A stretch of DNA of 31,338 nt, from IMG/VR virus record IMGVR_UViG_3300047550_002709, positions 1 to 31,338 of that record; one strand, given 5' to 3'. Numbering within the stretch: the stretch's first letter is position 1; every line of letters begins with the position of its first letter. The stretch comes from a virus. Of this stretch, positions 7,644-14,087 are shown one piece after another. The notes below the pieces were generated by a model, which worked only from the letters and a program-made list of their open reading frames with translations, ran no database searches and was not told the origin of the DNA. Made by a program: the position numbers and the translations under genes.

Positions 7644-8810
7644 TTACGGCCAATACCAGCCGTCGTATACTGAATAATCGTGATCTTTGGCGAAATTGGC
7701 CCCGCCGAATCCGGAACCCTGACCCCTATTCCCGTAGCGCTGCAAGAGGAAATCGTCATCCTGCAAGCTCATGGATGCAAATCCATCCTCAAACCTGCGC
7801 TCGTAATCAGCCGACAGGGCTGGATTGAAGTACGGGTCGTCCGGGGTAATCTTGGTCCTATAGGCGTCCGCCATCATCCCATGGAAAAGCACCGTTGGGT
7901 TCATGAACGCCGGGACTAAATCTCCCTCTGACATCATCTTCGCTGGCTGCTTGAAGTACGTAACCCGCAACTGCCGCTCAGTGGGGCACCTCGGCCAGAT
8001 CTCCCACTGCATGCAGTTATTTGAGTTAATTCCTTTATTTGCAATAATCTGCGGATACCCAGTAGAGCTTCGCTGTGGGTCGATCCGGTTTAGTTCTAAA
8101 ATCGGGACGTTGACCCTTAACGGAGGCAAGCCTTGAGCCTGATCTACTACGGCCAATAGGGACTTGATATCCGGCGAAATCGTGTAATACATCTGCCAGA
8201 TGGAGTAGTCGTGATCCGTGAGGTCATCAGCCCTCCAGGCCATATCCACGATCATCTCAGTTGCAGATACAATTGCCTCGATGGTAAAGATTGGGAATGT
8301 ATTGCCAAGGCGTAGCTGCCGTCCGCAGTAAGAGCTTGAAGTCACCGCACATCCAGGATTGTGAAATTTCTGAAAAATTGCTACAAATGAGGTTGGCCGT
8401 AGCTCGATCACATGCACAATCTCTGGATCTCCGTCTCCGTCTACATAGAGATAGGAGTCCGCTGTAATACCGTCCATTGATGCTGGTGTTACAATCTGGT
8501 ATCCAGTCCTAATTACACCGTCCGGAAGGGTTGTATTAACCACATCATCTATCGGCCAAGTGGTGCCCGTGCCTGTTACCGTGGTACTATTCTTGGTGAA
8601 ACTGACAGATCCTCCAGTCACCGAGGCCGGGATGTAGAGAATTGTTTCGTCAATCAGGCCACTCCAATATGGCTGGCGGTCGAGGCAGGTTCTGACTCTG
8701 TCATTGGCAAATCCCTGTAATACAGTAGGGGCGCAATTCGGCTTCAAGGCCCTGCATCTGCCGACAAGTTCACCTAGGGTTGTATTGTATGATGAGTGCT
8801 GAACAGCCAT
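7644..8810 (-). CDS. Large neck/adaptor-like virion protein
   Basis: This is a 388-residue protein. N-terminal helices (LGELVGRCRALKP; FANDRVRTCLDR) lead to a beta region with SVSFTKNSTTVTGTGTTWP and LYVDGDGDPEIVHVIEL, then a mixed domain. The tail is Gly/Asp/aromatic-rich (RYGNRGQGSGFGG; DHDYSVYDGWYWP). The tandem threonine-rich beta segment and the position directly after the capsid/decoration block fit a podovirus head-tail joining or tail-hub protein. AGGAAAGTAA precedes the ATG. An intrinsic terminator lies just upstream (8829-8863), so this gene either starts a new transcript or depends on read-through. Confidence 0.7.
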   Translation of the reverse strand: MAVQHSSYNTTLGELVGRCRALKPNCAPTVLQGFANDRVRTCLDRQPYWSGLIDETILYIPASVTGGSVSFTKNSTTVTGTGTTWPIDDVVNTTLPDGVIRTGYQIVTPASMDGITADSYLYVDGDGDPEIVHVIELRPTSFVAIFQKFHNPGCAVTSSSYCGRQLRLGNTFPIFTIEAIVSATEMIVDMAWRADDLTDHDYSIWQMYYTISPDIKSLLAVVDQAQGLPPLRVNVPILELNRIDPQRSSTGYPQIIANKGINSNNCMQWEIWPRCPTERQLRVTYFKQPAKMMSEGDLVPAFMNPTVLFHGMMADAYRTKITPDDPYFNPALSADYERRFEDGFASMSLQDDDFLLQRYGNRGQGSGFGGANFAKDHDYSVYDGWYWP

Positions 8811-8828
8811 TTACTTTCCTAAAAAGTG

Positions 8829-8863
8829 AAAAAGGGGACTGGGTTGCGTAGACCCCAATCCCC
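8829..8863 (-). terminator. Intrinsic terminator after the decoration-like genes
   Basis: On the minus strand, GGGGATTGGG pairs with CCCAGTCCCC (10 bp with one G-U pair, 10-nt loop) and is followed by TTTTT. It lies 21 nt past the stop of the 152-aa gene and 19 nt before the next ATG. Confidence 0.85.
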
Positions 8864-8884
8864 TATCGGTACCTCTTGTTAAGG

Positions 8885-9343
8885 TTATACGCGATACCAA
8901 CTGGTCCCGGACGCCTTGTAAGTTCCACTGGTCGCAGTTGCCATAGTGGCGAGACCAACGATCTGAGTGCCTGAAGCCGCAACGGCAGTAATGGTGCCTG
9001 ACGATGTATTTACAAAGTTCAGGACGGTACCAGCGTTAGTAGCAGCCGGAGCCGCGACGGTGACGTTATGAGCGCCACTACCGGATACTACGACGATGTT
9101 TGACGAAATGCCGACTGACGCAGCCGCTGTAACTGATGTCACAGTCGCCACATCCTGGAGTACGTTGACCGCCTTCCAGGTGCCGGGGCTTCCGCCGCTG
9201 GTGCAGATCCAAGCGGTAGGAGTAGAAAGCGCGGGAGAGGTGTTCTCTACGCGATCCATCGCCTGCCACTGGCCTGAGCCAGGAGCGGCGGTGTCCGCCA
9301 TTGATGAGCGAACACCGTAATCTTCTTGTACGAAATTAGGCAT
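8885..9343 (-). CDS. Putative head decoration/fibre-type virion protein
   Basis: This is a 152-residue protein. The first ~55 residues look like a small attachment domain (MPNFVQEDYGVRSS; TPTAWICTSGGSPGTW). Residues ~60-152 are Ala/Val/Thr/Ser-rich beta text ending in GTSWYRV. That end matches the style of the adjacent 112-aa protein (ANNRWIRY), so the two may share a trimer-forming beta domain. The ribosome binding site is a perfect AAGGAGG, suggesting very high expression, as expected for a capsid decoration protein. The gene sits between two terminators, close downstream of the major capsid gene. Confidence 0.7.
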   Translation of the reverse strand: MPNFVQEDYGVRSSMADTAAPGSGQWQAMDRVENTSPALSTPTAWICTSGGSPGTWKAVNVLQDVATVTSVTAAASVGISSNIVVVSGSGAHNVTVAAPAATNAGTVLNFVNTSSGTITAVAASGTQIVGLATMATATSGTYKASGTSWYRV

Positions 9344-9354
9344 CTATACCCTCC

Positions 9355-9693
9355 TTAGTAGCGAATCCAGCGGTTGTTCGCGGCATCGCTTACTAGGGTC
9401 GCCGCAGTGTTCGCCGCGATGGTGCCAGAAGCGCCCACGATGGTATCCGAACCGCCAGCCGCAAGGGCCACAGATTGGGAGTTTAGATTGACAACACGAA
9501 CCATTTGAGCGTCACCCATACCTAGAGTGGTACCAGTGAGCGCAATTACCGGAAGAACAATCGTAGCCGCGCCAGAAGCGGAAACCGCGATAAGATCCTT
9601 CGGAGCCGTGTTGCCAGGAGCAAAGCCGAGAGTTGTGTTGCCAGTGGCTGTAACGCTTGCTACGCCAGCCTGTAGTGCTCGATTTCCTAACAT
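9355..9693 (-). CDS. Small capsid-associated (decoration-like) protein
   Basis: This is a 112-residue, almost uncharged protein rich in Ala, Val, Thr and Gly (TATGNTTLGF; ASGAATIVLPVIALTG) and ending in ANNRWIRY. It appears all-beta. There is no signal peptide or enzyme motif. It lies between the major capsid gene and the 152-aa gene. Three AAGGAT boxes precede the ATG (9705-9725), the nearest 11 nt away. Position, composition and strong translation signals suggest a decoration or minor capsid protein. A fibre base is the alternative. Confidence 0.7.
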   Translation of the reverse strand: MLGNRALQAGVASVTATGNTTLGFAPGNTAPKDLIAVSASGAATIVLPVIALTGTTLGMGDAQMVRVVNLNSQSVALAAGGSDTIVGASGTIAANTAATLVSDAANNRWIRY

Positions 9694-9726
9694 GTTATAT
9701 TAAAATCCTTTTATCCTTTATCCTTT

Positions 9727-9751
9727 AAAGGGGCCATCCGAAGACGGCCCC
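9727..9751 (-). terminator. UUCG-loop hairpin after the major capsid gene
   Basis: On the minus strand, GGGGCCGTC-TTCG-GATGGCCCC is followed by TTTAAAGG. The 9-bp stem with an extra-stable UUCG tetraloop lies 8 nt past the capsid stop. The T tract is short, so termination may be partial and set the ratio of capsid to decoration mRNA. Confidence 0.7.
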
Positions 9752-9758
9752 AGATTTA

Positions 9759-10814
9759 CTAGGCTAGTGCGGTCCCGATCATTTTAAATGATGTACGGGG
9801 GCTGGAAACCACGAGGTTACTCGCGATCAAGAACTGACCCGAGACATCGATGGTGTTCTGCGCTTCCTTGAAACCAGTGAATCCGAACTGGAACTTCTTG
9901 TTGGCTGAAACGTAATATTCCAGGTAAGAAGTATTGAGGCCGAAGATTACACCGTTGGTTGAACCCGCCACATCCTGGAGGTACTTGGAGATGGTTACGT
10001 CCGCTCCGTTGAACTGGAAGCTCTGAATGCCGACCTTCGCGAGATCGCTGTCCGCGCGCATGTAGCGCTGGTTGGGTTGAGTCGCGTTCCAGATCTTGTT
10101 GTAAGCGCCTTGGGTGCAAACTAGAAGATCGGGCTGGTCTGTACCGAACCAAGCAAAGCCATAGGCGTTGTTCAGATCGTTCAGGGTGAAGGTGCTAACC
10201 GCACGATTGGTGTAGGCGTTTAGGCCACCAACCGCAGCGTAGGTAGTAACCGCACCAGTGGAAGGCGGGGTTAGGATGTCGCTACGAGTGATACCGCCGA
10301 TGGTTGAGAATGACTTGGTGAAGTCAGTCGCAGTTGAATAGGTTGAGTTGCTATTGCCGTCATCGATCCAGGCCATTAGACCGTCGATGTTCTTGGTGCT
10401 GGAGAGCGTACCCTGACCGTCCTGGTAAATCGTGGTACCCAGGAACTGACCCATGGTGAGAGAGGCATTCGCCATTTTGCTCTCAACGATGGAGAAAGCT
10501 GCCTCGGGGCCACGGTTCAGTACGTCATCGGTTCCCAGTAGGGTTACGTTGACATAGCCGAACTTCATGTTCACGGCTAGCGCGGTATCGGTCTGGCGGT
10601 AGGCGGTATCGAACTGATCTCCTCGACCAAACGCGCCGCTGGCCAGAGCCGCGTACATCAAGGGACGCTGGACTGCTAGACCGCCCTCAAAGTTGACCTT
10701 ATTCTTGCTCATTAGGCGAACGAATAGAGGGTCGTTCTTAAAGATTACATCGGTCGTCTTGGGAACGATGTAATTTGTAGTGTAAGCGTTAATTTCGCTG
10801 TATGTTAAAGCCAT
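9759..10814 (-). CDS. Major capsid protein
   Basis: This is a 351-residue protein (MALTYSEINAYTTNYIVPKT...). The N-terminal arm is followed by KNDPLFVRLMSKNKVNFEGG, a segment typical of phage coat proteins. The body alternates helix and strand, and late strands (VISKYLQDVAGSTNGVIFGL-like region, DVSGQFLIASNLVVSSPRTS) suit an HK97-like fold. The length is usual for coat proteins. It sits directly downstream of a scaffold-like gene and upstream of decoration-like genes, with AGAGGAT before the ATG and a hairpin after the stop, the expected layout for the most abundant virion protein. I see no catalytic motif. Confidence is high from context and moderate from sequence. Confidence 0.85.
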   Translation of the reverse strand: MALTYSEINAYTTNYIVPKTTDVIFKNDPLFVRLMSKNKVNFEGGLAVQRPLMYAALASGAFGRGDQFDTAYRQTDTALAVNMKFGYVNVTLLGTDDVLNRGPEAAFSIVESKMANASLTMGQFLGTTIYQDGQGTLSSTKNIDGLMAWIDDGNSNSTYSTATDFTKSFSTIGGITRSDILTPPSTGAVTTYAAVGGLNAYTNRAVSTFTLNDLNNAYGFAWFGTDQPDLLVCTQGAYNKIWNATQPNQRYMRADSDLAKVGIQSFQFNGADVTISKYLQDVAGSTNGVIFGLNTSYLEYYVSANKKFQFGFTGFKEAQNTIDVSGQFLIASNLVVSSPRTSFKMIGTALA

Positions 10815-10865
10815 ATATCCTCTTAGTTATCTATACCTTAGCGGAATCAACGCCCTTCGGTTTCC

Positions 10866-11780
10866 TTATTGCGCGATCCCAAGTTTTTCTTTCCGTAGAG
10901 CTTCTGCCGCTAGTCGGGCGATTGTGCCATCTCCAAGATTTGCCTTGTCGAGTGCCTCTGGATCACCTACTCGCTGCATCTTCGCCTGTAAAGGACCTAA
11001 ACCCGATGTTTCCTGATCTACCGGCATGCTACTATTCAGGTTGCGATTTAGGAACTCCTTTTCAACTGCTTCCCGCTCCTCTTTCCGAATCTTCTCGATT
11101 TCCTCTTGCTTAGCCTTGTCAGCTAGAGCCTGTCGATCTGCGGATACGTACTTGTCATACGCAGTACGAAGATCAGTAGTACCAAATTCGTTTAGTTTTG
11201 CTACTAGCTCCGTTGTCTTTAGGGGCTTCTTAAATTCCGCATAATGCTCGTTTGAAATTTCATTAAGCATTACCGTAAAATAAGCGCTCCCCTGAAAACC
11301 CTTGTCGATTTCCTGAGCCTTTGAAGAAAGTGTGCTTTCTAGATCGTTCTTGGTAACTACACCCTTTTGGGTGATAAACTGCTCGATTTCGTCGAATGTC
11401 ATATCCTGTCCTTTTGATGCTTCTAATTCTTGCGCCTTTTCTCTCCAGTACCGTTCCATCTTCGGAACGTTTGCTTCCTCATCCCAGTTGTTTTCTTTCC
11501 ATTGATGCCAAGCACTTAGCTCTTCGCTAGTTTCCTTGTACTTCGTTGAAATTTCGTCAAACTGATTTGAGATCTCTGAAAATTTATCCTTGTACTCTTC
11601 AGCCTTCCTCGCGGTGTCCCTAAAGGCATCCAGCTTTCTTGAGTAGTCCGATTGGCGAAGCCAACCATCCTTAATGGTTGGATACTTTTCGACTAATCCT
11701 TGTAAGACTCCTCTATCACTTTCATCAGAAACTAAAGAATTCAAAACGTCTTCAAAACTATTTACAGCCATTTGCTCCAT
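10866..11780 (-). CDS. Putative scaffolding protein
   Basis: This is a 304-residue, highly charged, helical protein. Long coiled-coil-like stretches span about residues 55-130 (RKAEEYKDKFSEISNQFDEI) and 215-245 (KQEEIEKIRKEEREAVEKEF). It has almost no Cys and few hydrophobic blocks, and a basic C-terminal tail (RLAAEALRKEKLGI) that could dock to coat protein. It lies immediately upstream of the capsid gene, the classic scaffold position. The start could be ATG 11780 (MEQMAVNSF) or ATG 11771 (MAVNSF); both follow purine-rich GGAGC sequences. There is no protease signature in it; the separate HExxH protein at 13380 is the only nearby protease candidate. Confidence 0.75.
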   Translation of the reverse strand: MEQMAVNSFEDVLNSLVSDESDRGVLQGLVEKYPTIKDGWLRQSDYSRKLDAFRDTARKAEEYKDKFSEISNQFDEISTKYKETSEELSAWHQWKENNWDEEANVPKMERYWREKAQELEASKGQDMTFDEIEQFITQKGVVTKNDLESTLSSKAQEIDKGFQGSAYFTVMLNEISNEHYAEFKKPLKTTELVAKLNEFGTTDLRTAYDKYVSADRQALADKAKQEEIEKIRKEEREAVEKEFLNRNLNSSMPVDQETSGLGPLQAKMQRVGDPEALDKANLGDGTIARLAAEALRKEKLGIAQ

Positions 11781-11869
11781 TGTCCGCTCCAGCTAACTTG
11801 ACATATCGCCTGCCCATCTAAGAGCGCCAGCCTATGCTAGTTGCCTACGGCCATCGAGTTAAAACTTGG

Positions 11870-12232
11870 TTACGCTCCCAATCCCATCTGTCCCGGAGTC
11901 TCCGCTTGCGGCGGACCAGCCGGACTTCCCTCGGGCGGCATACCACCCGGAGGATTGGCAGTCTGTAGTTCGTTGCTAAGCATCGAACCAGCCTCGGCCA
12001 TCTTCTGGACCAAAGGCATTAATTCCTTGCGAGATTGGCTGACCACCTTGGCCACGTTCATCAAACTCGCTGCAATCTTATCTAGTTCACTTTTTGCAAA
12101 AGCGCTAGGATCTGCGCCACCGGAACCCTCCGGCGCTCCTGCAATCATCTGCGCTCCCTGATCCGAATACGCCTGCATCGGCGGCATACTCTGCATCAGT
12201 ACGTCAGGACTCATCGGAGGTCCAGCAGCCAT
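11870..12232 (-). CDS. Pro/Gly/Met-rich small accessory protein
   Basis: This is a 120-residue protein. Both ends are Pro/Gly/Met-rich and likely disordered (MAAGPPMSPDVLMQSMPPMQ; PPGGMPPEGSPAGPPQ). They flank one central helix (SELDKIAASLMNVAKVVSQ). Its ATG overlaps the previous stop (TAATG) with GAAGGTG upstream. The arrangement portal - small disordered proteins - scaffold - coat is common in podoviruses, where such proteins act in head assembly or are ejected. No family is recognised. The 89 nt between this gene and the scaffold gene hold no hairpin or further gene that I can support. Confidence 0.65.
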   Translation of the reverse strand: MAAGPPMSPDVLMQSMPPMQAYSDQGAQMIAGAPEGSGGADPSAFAKSELDKIAASLMNVAKVVSQSRKELMPLVQKMAEAGSMLSNELQTANPPGGMPPEGSPAGPPQAETPGQMGLGA

Positions 12233-12540
12233 TAGTACACCTTCGAGGCGTCTTCAGCCCGATTACTCATCGGAGTGTTTGCGCTCTCGTAACCCTTCTG
12301 CGGAGTCATGTTCAGCTTGATCTTGTCCGCTACGGTTTGAAATTTACCGTTAGGGGTATTCGCGCCGTACTTGACATCCGAAGGAGAGGTCTGAAGCGGA
12401 GCCTTCTGGCTCGTCGCTTGCATCTGCGGCTTGGCGTGGTTTTCCGGGAGCATGCTCTTGGGACCAGTGCTCAGTTTCGGCTTATCGCTTGTACTTTTAA
12501 AGTTCATGTATAAATCCTTCGGGTTTTGCCCTATATTCAT
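12232..12540 (-). CDS. Polar, probably disordered accessory protein
   Basis: This is a 102-residue protein rich in Lys, Pro, Gln, Asn and Ser (TSDKPKLSTGPKSML; ATSQKAPLQTSPSDV), with almost no hydrophobic core. It probably binds or is packaged with other head components. AGGAG precedes the ATG. This is the first leftward gene after the reversed plus-strand cassette, so its transcript must either cross that cassette from the portal side or start in the 64-nt AT-rich gap 12541-12604. No family is recognised. Confidence 0.65.
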   Translation of the reverse strand: MNIGQNPKDLYMNFKSTSDKPKLSTGPKSMLPENHAKPQMQATSQKAPLQTSPSDVKYGANTPNGKFQTVADKIKLNMTPQKGYESANTPMSNRAEDASKVY

Positions 12541-12582
12541 TTTCTCCTAGCTAAGTCGTTAAAACCAAAAGAAAAAATATCA

Positions 12583-12591
12583 TGATATGAT
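12583..12591 (+). promoter_or_regulatory. Extended -10 promoter candidate with overlapping palindrome
   Basis: TGATATGAT (TGn + TATGAT) lies 13 nt before the GTG start at 12605; no -35 is visible. A perfect 12-bp palindrome ATATCATGATAT (12577-12588) overlaps it and could be a repressor site. It is in the only divergent gap of the window. Confidence 0.45.
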
Positions 12592-12604
12592 TTATTTATA
12601 GTAG

Positions 12605-12940
12605 GTGCCAAAGAGAATCAAAATTAAGCGAGATCCACGTCACGCTAGACGCAAACGCCTCTATGGAATAACAGAAGAGGCGTACTCGCAGATGCTTCAG
12701 GCGCAGGAGTTCAAGTGCGCTATCTGCAAGAAAGAAAAGCCTTTAGTCGTAGATCACGCTCATTACGGAGACGAGGCCGTTAGAGGAGGCTTGTGCTCGG
12801 CGTGTAACTGCGCTTTGGGCTTATTCGGTGAGAATGTAGCGGTAATGGAATCAGCGATTGCGTATCTCAAGCATCACTGGGGCCTATATCACGCTAGGGT
12901 TTCTGCTGCGGATGCTCTATTAGATGAAGAATTGTGGTAG
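12605..12940 (+). CDS. Endonuclease VII-family (HNH/DHxH) nuclease
   Basis: This is a 111-residue protein. After a basic N-terminus (PKRIKIKRDPRHARRK) comes the family signature: YGITEEAYSQML, zinc Cys pair C38/C41, catalytic D50-H51-x-H53 (VVDHAHY), second Cys pair C64/C67 and N68 (GLCSACNCALGLFGEN). These match T4 endonuclease VII (D40, H41, H43, N62 and its four Cys). T4 endonuclease VII resolves Holliday junctions and branched DNA before packaging. The start is GTG at 12605, directly after an in-frame TAG, with no clear Shine-Dalgarno. It is on the opposite strand to the late genes around it, so it may be a mobile or separately controlled cassette. Confidence 0.9.
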   Translation: MPKRIKIKRDPRHARRKRLYGITEEAYSQMLQAQEFKCAICKKEKPLVVDHAHYGDEAVRGGLCSACNCALGLFGENVAVMESAIAYLKHHWGLYHARVSAADALLDEELW

Positions 12941-12949
12941 TATATCGCT

Positions 12950-13387
12950 ATGAATGTTGTTATTACCGGGACTCCATCCTTCGCCAAATACCCCAATCTT
13001 GCGCTAGCTAAGTTTAGAAAGAATCCAGTAGCGGCGACTACTGCTATATCTAAATTCGAGGAGCAGTACGAAAAGCTAAGCTCAATCCTTTCCACTTTTC
13101 AGGAAAGTGCCACCATTAAGAAGATCTACAGTCTAAGCCGAGAGGGCCTAGAGCAAGCTGTTGAGCGCTGGGCTTCCGAGGCTAAGATCGGCGTAAAGCG
13201 ATTCAAGCCCAACTGGAAAGAGAGTGGCTCCCGCGCTCTATACGAAAAATGGGTTGAGATGTGCGAAGACGCAGATGCGGCGCTGGTGATCCTGGATGGA
13301 CCCGCCGATGCCGCATGTAAGGGTGTTATCTACGAGATGCGTAAGGCTGGTAAGCCTGTTAGGGTGATTGACCTATATTTCACTTAA
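12950..13387 (+). CDS. Degenerate SLOG/YspA-like (DUF2493) protein
   Basis: This is a 145-residue protein. The pattern is that of the DUF2493/YspA branch of the SLOG Rossmann superfamily: N-terminal VVITGTPSF in place of GSRxF, then ERWASEAKIGVKRFKPNW, YEKWVEMCEDADAALVILDG (residues ~99-117) and CKGVIYEMRKAGKPVRVID (~123-141). The nucleotide-binding GGAxGxD turn normally between strands 2 and 3 is replaced by IYSLSREGLEQ (59-69), and the helical linker before it is long. It probably binds a ligand differently or has lost binding. It starts 9 nt after the endonuclease VII gene, a likely operon, and its 3' end overlaps the convergent metallopeptidase gene by 8 nt. Confidence 0.75.
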   Translation: MNVVITGTPSFAKYPNLALAKFRKNPVAATTAISKFEEQYEKLSSILSTFQESATIKKIYSLSREGLEQAVERWASEAKIGVKRFKPNWKESGSRALYEKWVEMCEDADAALVILDGPADAACKGVIYEMRKAGKPVRVIDLYFT

Positions 13388-14084
13388 GTGCCTGATCTAT
13401 TGTCCTAGGTAGAGGTTTCTTTTGAGACTCTCTCATTTTTGCAATCTTAGATCCTGCGTCTTTGGGCAGAGTTGATAGGTATCTCTTGGTAAATTCTTCC
13501 GCGTTTTTCTCTGTAACGTCTTTTAAATATCCAGGCTCGTATGACATCATATAGGCAGGTATCTCGTACTTCCCGTACCCGGCCCTTTTTGATTCGTAGA
13601 AAGTATTGTAGGCTAAGTCTCCTGGTCTAGGGTAGCCAGTTACACTTTTATGAGCGCTTTCTGGGAAAGCTGGATCTAATGCTGGCTTTCCGCCGAATAG
13701 CGATTTGAAGAAGTCCCATCTAGGTATAGCTTCTGGCATGCTATAAAGGTCTGAGTATTTTCCATCCAGCATGGCGTGTATATTCTCATGGGCTAGTGTC
13801 TTTCTGAAGTTTTCCCAAGTCGCCCCCGGCCTGATTGTTACGCTAATTTTCTTTGCTGCTGGGTCGTAGGCTCCAGTTACTAAATCCTTGCCTTCTTCTA
13901 TATTTCTTGATCGAGAGCTTGGACTGTCCCAGACCGTTCCGTATAGATTTTCCACCTCAATCGGAAGCTTTGTCCATCGGCTATAGATGGTACCATTAAC
14001 TTCCTGGATCGCTTTTTCCCATGGGTCTCCGCGCTCCGTAACAGACTTAGATGCTTTGACTATTTTGTCGAAGTCGTTAGGCAT
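13380..14084 (-). CDS. HExxH zinc-metallopeptidase-like protein
   Basis: This is a 234-residue protein. Residues 97-105 read LAHENIHAM, an HExxH motif (H99, E100, H103) in a helix after a beta-rich N-terminal part. A candidate third zinc ligand is E174 in YEIPAYMMSY, which resembles the ExxA/ExxAY helix of gluzincin-type peptidases. The C-terminus is basic. GGTGGATAAAG precedes the ATG, 3 nt after the portal gene, so it is co-expressed with it. It could be a head-maturation protease, a virion-borne peptidase, or a catalytically idle structural protein. The active-site call is from motif reading; the substrate is unknown. Its 3' end overlaps the convergent SLOG gene. Confidence 0.7.
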   Translation of the reverse strand: MPNDFDKIVKASKSVTERGDPWEKAIQEVNGTIYSRWTKLPIEVENLYGTVWDSPSSRSRNIEEGKDLVTGAYDPAAKKISVTIRPGATWENFRKTLAHENIHAMLDGKYSDLYSMPEAIPRWDFFKSLFGGKPALDPAFPESAHKSVTGYPRPGDLAYNTFYESKRAGYGKYEIPAYMMSYEPGYLKDVTEKNAEEFTKRYLSTLPKDAGSKIAKMRESQKKPLPRTIDQALK

Positions 14085-14087
14085 GCT

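Noticed and set aside
7618-7653. TTG start for the 65-aa gene
   Set aside because: ATG 7617 has GAGGGAAG just upstream, while the TTG overlaps the preceding gene and has no better signal.
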